Assembly: GCA_050633205.1 (NCBI GenBank)
Contig: JBOEGA010000083.1
Location: 1 to 8,994, forward strand
Source of the DNA: CBDHHC01 sp050633205
GTDB taxonomy: Bacteria; Pseudomonadota; Alphaproteobacteria; Rhizobiales; CBDHHC01
DNA length: 8,994 nt
Reading direction: 5' to 3'
Under the pieces are notes generated by a model. The model had not been told where the DNA came from and searched no databases. It saw only the letters and a list, made by a program, of their open reading frames with translations. Every line of letters starts with the position of its first letter. The first letter of the stretch is position 1. A program made the position numbers and the translations under genes. Shown piece after piece: positions 5,917-8,994 of the stretch.

Positions 5917-6606
5917 ATGCAGAAAAAAATAGCCGTGGTTGTAACCAATCAGGATCAGTATCCGGGAAAAGACCGTCCAACAGGTTTGTGGCTGAGCGAA
6001 CTGGTTCACTTCTGGGATATTCTTGAACCGGAAGGATACAGTTTTGATATTGTCAGCCCTAAAGGAGGTAAAATTCCTCTGGAACCAAAATCGTTACATG
6101 GCGTAGCCTTTGATCGCGCGACGAAGAAAAGATATGAAGATAAAGCCTTTATGGCCCGGTTGGATGACAGTATGGCTGCGGCTAATGTTGGCTGGGAAAG
6201 TTATGAAGCAGTTTATTATACTGGTGGGCACGGGGTCATGTATGACTTTCCAGATGATGACAACCTTCAGCGCCTGAACCGTGATTTATATGAGAACGGG
6301 AGAGTTGTTTCCGCTGTTTGTCATGGATATTGCGCGCTTTTGAATACCAAACTGTCTGATGGAAACTACCTTATAAAAGATAAGGAAATAACAGGCTTTA
6401 CCTGGTTTGAGGAGAAGCTGTCAGGGGTTGCTAAAATTGTGCCCTATAATGCGGAACAAATTGCAAAAGACCGGGGAAGTAAATTCAGGAAATCTCTCAT
6501 TCCATTAAGACCATATGTTCAGGTTGATGGGAAGCTTATTACCGGACAAAATCCTTTTTCAGCTACGCTTACAGCACAGAAAGTACTGGATATTCTGAAG
6601 CAGTAA
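5917..6606 (+). CDS. DJ-1/PfpI-superfamily protein, Hsp31/class I glutamine amidotransferase-like
   Basis: The 229-residue length and layout fit the Hsp31-type branch of the DJ-1 superfamily, whose members act on methylglyoxal (glyoxalase III activity) or as stress chaperones. The putative triad is E28 in TGLWLSE, and C135 with H136 in SAVCHGYCALL on the nucleophile elbow. YYTGGHGVMYDFPD (100-113) is the usual glycine-rich loop after the third strand, and VDGKLITGQNP (203-213) is the family's C-terminal signature. There is no signal peptide, so it is cytoplasmic. The ATG has AAGGA 8 bases upstream. It is divergent from the LysR regulator and probably under its control, and it ends 5 bases from the convergent acetyltransferase gene with no hairpin between. 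The fold is sure; glyoxalase, deglycase or chaperone activity cannot be chosen from sequence. Confidence 0.88.
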   Translation: MQKKIAVVVTNQDQYPGKDRPTGLWLSELVHFWDILEPEGYSFDIVSPKGGKIPLEPKSLHGVAFDRATKKRYEDKAFMARLDDSMAAANVGWESYEAVYYTGGHGVMYDFPDDDNLQRLNRDLYENGRVVSAVCHGYCALLNTKLSDGNYLIKDKEITGFTWFEEKLSGVAKIVPYNAEQIAKDRGSKFRKSLIPLRPYVQVDGKLITGQNPFSATLTAQKVLDILKQ

Positions 6607-6611
6607 CCCTC

Positions 6612-7076
6612 TTAACAGGTTTCATTCAGTTCTTTTCTCAGCAGGTATTTCAACTCACCGGATTTACTGCTGATATATTCACGGACAAGGCAGAAACCTG
6701 CCTTGTAATTTAACCTCATCATGGCTTCCCATTTTGGCATTGATTTTGTTTCTATTGCATTTAAGCCTAATTCGGATGCACGTAGGTGCTGGTACATCAT
6801 AAGGTCCCAGGCGATACCCTGATTCTGGTATTCAGGCAGAGTTCCGCCTATCCAGCTATAAAGCGTATCGGGGGCTTCGGGTAAAGTGTAACCAACTTTG
6901 AAAGCTGCGGGTTTTCCATTTTGCCATGCTATTAAAGCAAGCAGGTTATCGCGGTGAGATAACTCATTGAATGCCTCGAGAGAAAAATCAGAACCAAAGG
7001 TTTTTTTGTACAGCAATGACAGGGGAGTATAAATTTCAGGCTCCAGCATCAGGTTATGCTCAATGATGTCTACCAC
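6612..7076 (-). CDS. GNAT-family N-acetyltransferase
   Basis: This 154-residue single-domain protein fits the GNAT fold, which moves an acetyl group from acetyl-CoA to an amine. Residues 72-92 form the beta4/motif A region, with the pyrophosphate-binding loop Q84-N-Q-G-I-A89 in PEYQNQGIAWDLM. NAIETKSMPKWEAMMRLNYKAGF around 106-128 corresponds to beta5 and motif B, with N123 and the usual N-x-x-A-G-F sequence. The substrate is not evident. The start is GTG at 7076, chosen for AAGGGAG 7 bases upstream; an ATG at residue 10 has no comparable site. It follows the GGDEF-EAL gene by 70 bases on the same strand, but a hairpin and a candidate promoter between them suggest separate transcription. Confidence 0.87.
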   Translation of the reverse strand: MVDIIEHNLMLEPEIYTPLSLLYKKTFGSDFSLEAFNELSHRDNLLALIAWQNGKPAAFKVGYTLPEAPDTLYSWIGGTLPEYQNQGIAWDLMMYQHLRASELGLNAIETKSMPKWEAMMRLNYKAGFCLVREYISSKSGELKYLLRKELNETC

Positions 7077-7093
7077 TGTGAAGCTCCCTTCAA

Positions 7094-7122
7094 ATAATAT
7101 CCTATGCGAATATTAACATAAA
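7094..7122 (-). promoter_or_regulatory. Candidate promoter of the acetyltransferase gene
   Basis: The minus strand reads TTTATG (7122-7117), 17 bases, then TATTAT (7099-7094), a five-of-six match to the -10 consensus. The predicted transcript would have a leader of about 10 bases that barely includes the AAGGGAG site. The -35 box overlaps the tail of the preceding gene's hairpin. Confidence 0.35.
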
Positions 7123-7143
7123 GAGCCTGACTTCGGGCCTCTT
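7110..7143 (-). terminator. Probable terminator after the GGDEF-EAL gene
   Basis: Bases 7121-7143 can fold into a 9-bp stem with one bulged base: AAGAG pairs with CTCTT, and CCTG pairs with CGGG through one G-T pair. The four-base loop is ACTT on the plus strand. It lies just past the stop codon at 7147-7149. The minus-strand tail TTTATGTT is only moderately T-rich, so termination may be partial. Confidence 0.5.
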
Positions 7144-7146
7144 AAT

Positions 7147-8994
7147 TTAAGCTTCTTTGGCGAAGAGATCTTTATTGTATGAGGCGTAATATTCGATGAA
7201 TTCATCGACAGTCATGGCTGGTGCCCAGTAGTGGCCCTGCCCTATGATAGACATGCCTTCGGTGTTCAGTTCTTTCAACATCTGAAGCTGCTCTTCAGTT
7301 TCAACACCTTCTGCAACACAGCTTACGCCCAGACATCTGGTAATTTCCAGAGCAGCAACTGTTATTGCGCGATCACGATGATCATCACAAAGACCATGGA
7401 TAAATTCACGGTCGACTTTGAGTTCGCTTACAGGCAGGCGCTTCAGATGAGACAGCGCGGCATGGCCGGTACCAAAATCATCAAGAGAGAGTTTTATTCC
7501 CATTTCATCAATGAGATCCAGTGTTGCGCTAGCGGCATCACCTCCCCGACCGACAAGACAGCTTTCCGTCACCTCCAGCAGGATTTCATGTCGTTCTACG
7601 CCTGCATCGAACATGCGTTTCAACTGTGAGACAAGCACCTCTGGTGCTTTAAGTTCAAATGAATGCAGATTAATGGATACTGGTATCGTTCTGACATTGC
7701 GTTTCTGGCATTCGATTTTATCTTCAATAATTCTTTCAAAAACATATTCGCTGACCTGAGGGATCAGCCCGCGCTCTTCCGCTACTGCCAGCATGGCAGA
7801 AGTTGGTATCAGTTCACCGGTTTCTCTATAACATCTGAGCAAAGCTTCCGCCCCAATAATTTCCATACTTCTCAGGTCTATCTTGGGCTGGTAAAGAACT
7901 TTAAGATTTTTATTTTCCAGAGATTTGCGAATTACATTTTCGATATCATCCGTGTGCTCCATAGAAATAGCCATGGTCTGATCAAAGACTTCGGCACGTC
8001 CACGCCCTTTCTCCTTAGCATGGTGCAGAGCTATATCCGCAAGGCTGACAAGCTCGTCAGGATTTTCGCTATGCCGGGGGTGAAAGGAAATACCAATGCT
8101 GGCATTAGGATGAATGACCGTCTGCTGGATTGTGACAGGTTCATTTAATCTTGCGAGAATACGGTCGGCAACTTTTATAGCAACCTCTCTGCTATCACAG
8201 TTAGCGATAAGTAAAGCAAATTCATCTCCTCCGAATCTAGCTATAACATCCTTTTCTGCAACAGCATTTACCATTCTTTTCGCCACAACCTTTAACAGTT
8301 CATCACCTGCAGCATGACCAAGGCTGTCATTAATATGCTTGAAGCGATCAAGATCCATCAGAAATACTGCAAAATTGTTCTGCTCTTTCTGCGAAATTTT
8401 ATCCAGCAGAATATCGACAAAAGCTTTTCTGTTGTAGAGATCAGTCAGGTTATCAAGAAGTGTCAACCTGCGTATTTCTTCGTTTGCCTCGTGCAGGAGC
8501 CTGTTTTCACTGGATGCGGTTTTCAACCCTTCTTCACGGTTACGTGCCAGACGCCATGCCCGTACTACAGTTACCCCCATCATCATGCCGAAATTCAACA
8601 TAACTATCACCAGTAACCACAAGTCAGAAAAGGCACTGACAGATATAGCAATTGCTGGCCCAAGAAGCATTACGACAAGGTAGGAAAATGCTGTCAGCGG
8701 AATACGGTAGAGCACCATTGCACCACCAGATGCAAGTCCTAGACAGGTTAATAAAATGAAAAAGCTAACGACGAGATTTTCCTGATCGACTGTCAGAAAT
8801 GTAAGAACAACCCATGGCAAGGCGGCCAGTACGGTGAAAATTACGGTTTCCCAAACTATCCAGCGCTCTATATAATCAGGTATATCTTTGCCGTGGCGGA
8901 TGGAATTCACCATCACCAGCAAAAAGACACAGACAGAGCCTGCCAGCCAGGTCAGAAGAGTGAATGCATGTTCGTTCGACCAGATACATATAAC
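7147..8994 (-). CDS. Membrane-anchored GGDEF-EAL cyclic-di-GMP protein, N-terminus cut by window edge
   Basis: The frame stays open to the right edge, 616 codons in total. A TTG at 8922 looks like a possible start, but the 24 codons before it continue a hydrophobic segment (TLLTWLAGSVCVFLL), so the true start lies outside. Numbering from the first codon in the window, about five membrane segments fill residues 12-145. A charged, probably coiled-coil linker follows at 152-185. The diguanylate cyclase domain has its metal-site Asp in FLMDLDRFKHIND and an intact GGDEF at 255-259 (bases 8232-8218). The inhibitory-site Arg is replaced: AEKD stands where RxxD is expected. The phosphodiesterase domain has EALLR at 383-387, then SINLH, EVTES, LDDFGTG, LKVDREF, VAEGVET and a GQG-turn, so its catalytic residues look complete. 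It could make or degrade cyclic di-GMP in response to a membrane signal. Confidence 0.93.
   Translation of the reverse strand, partial: VICIWSNEHAFTLLTWLAGSVCVFLLVMVNSIRHGKDIPDYIERWIVWETVIFTVLAALPWVVLTFLTVDQENLVVSFFILLTCLGLASGGAMVLYRIPLTAFSYLVVMLLGPAIAISVSAFSDLWLLVIVMLNFGMMMGVTVVRAWRLARNREEGLKTASSENRLLHEANEEIRRLTLLDNLTDLYNRKAFVDILLDKISQKEQNNFAVFLMDLDRFKHINDSLGHAAGDELLKVVAKRMVNAVAEKDVIARFGGDEFALLIANCDSREVAIKVADRILARLNEPVTIQQTVIHPNASIGISFHPRHSENPDELVSLADIALHHAKEKGRGRAEVFDQTMAISMEHTDDIENVIRKSLENKNLKVLYQPKIDLRSMEIIGAEALLRCYRETGELIPTSAMLAVAEERGLIPQVSEYVFERIIEDKIECQKRNVRTIPVSINLHSFELKAPEVLVSQLKRMFDAGVERHEILLEVTESCLVGRGGDAASATLDLIDEMGIKLSLDDFGTGHAALSHLKRLPVSELKVDREFIHGLCDDHRDRAITVAALEITRCLGVSCVAEGVETEEQLQMLKELNTEGMSIIGQGHYWAPAMTVDEFIEYYASYNKDLFAKEA

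Noticed and set aside
7231..8148. Long plus-strand open frames opposite the GGDEF-EAL gene
   Set aside because: They lack family features and ribosome sites, and they lie opposite an intact gene with recognised catalytic motifs.

Overview
The window reads as an ordinary chromosomal stretch of a Gram-negative proteobacterium. Base composition is moderate and AT-leaning. The genes carry Sec and Tat export signals, mostly clear Shine-Dalgarno sites, and LysR, GlxA/AraC and GGDEF-EAL regulators. An alphaproteobacterium, perhaps marine, would fit, but that is a guess from gene style and not from a marker gene. I see no rRNA, tRNA, CRISPR array, insertion sequence or phage gene.

Layout. Bases 1-758 (minus) hold the N-terminal part of an exported DUF255/thioredoxin-like protein that runs off the left edge. 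Bases 937-3094 (minus) hold a two-gene unit: a Tat-exported nitroreductase-like protein of unknown substrate, then an integral-membrane S-methyltransferase of the MddA/nurim family (methanethiol to dimethyl sulfide). A GlxA-type regulator (DJ-1-like domain plus AraC HTH) is transcribed divergently from it (3225-4265, plus) and ends in a strong hairpin terminator. Bases 4302-4616 (minus) encode a small acidic helical protein of unknown function that starts at TTG. A LysR regulator (4853-5761, minus) faces a DJ-1/Hsp31-type protein (5917-6606, plus) across a 155-base divergent promoter region with repeats. A GNAT acetyltransferase (6612-7076, minus) and a membrane-anchored GGDEF-EAL protein (7147 to beyond 8994, minus) fill the right end.

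How they may work together. Two regulator-target pairs stand out. In the first, the GlxA/AraC regulator probably controls the nitroreductase-like/mddA unit; a repeated 8-base motif overlaps both the unit's -10 box and the regulator's own start. In the second, the LysR protein probably controls the DJ-1/Hsp31 gene, which suggests an electrophile or reactive-carbonyl response. Sulfur-volatile methylation, a thioredoxin-like CxxC protein and Cys-based DJ-1 domains hint at thiol and redox stress as a common theme, but that link is inference. The least explained part is the nitroreductase-like/mddA/GlxA module.
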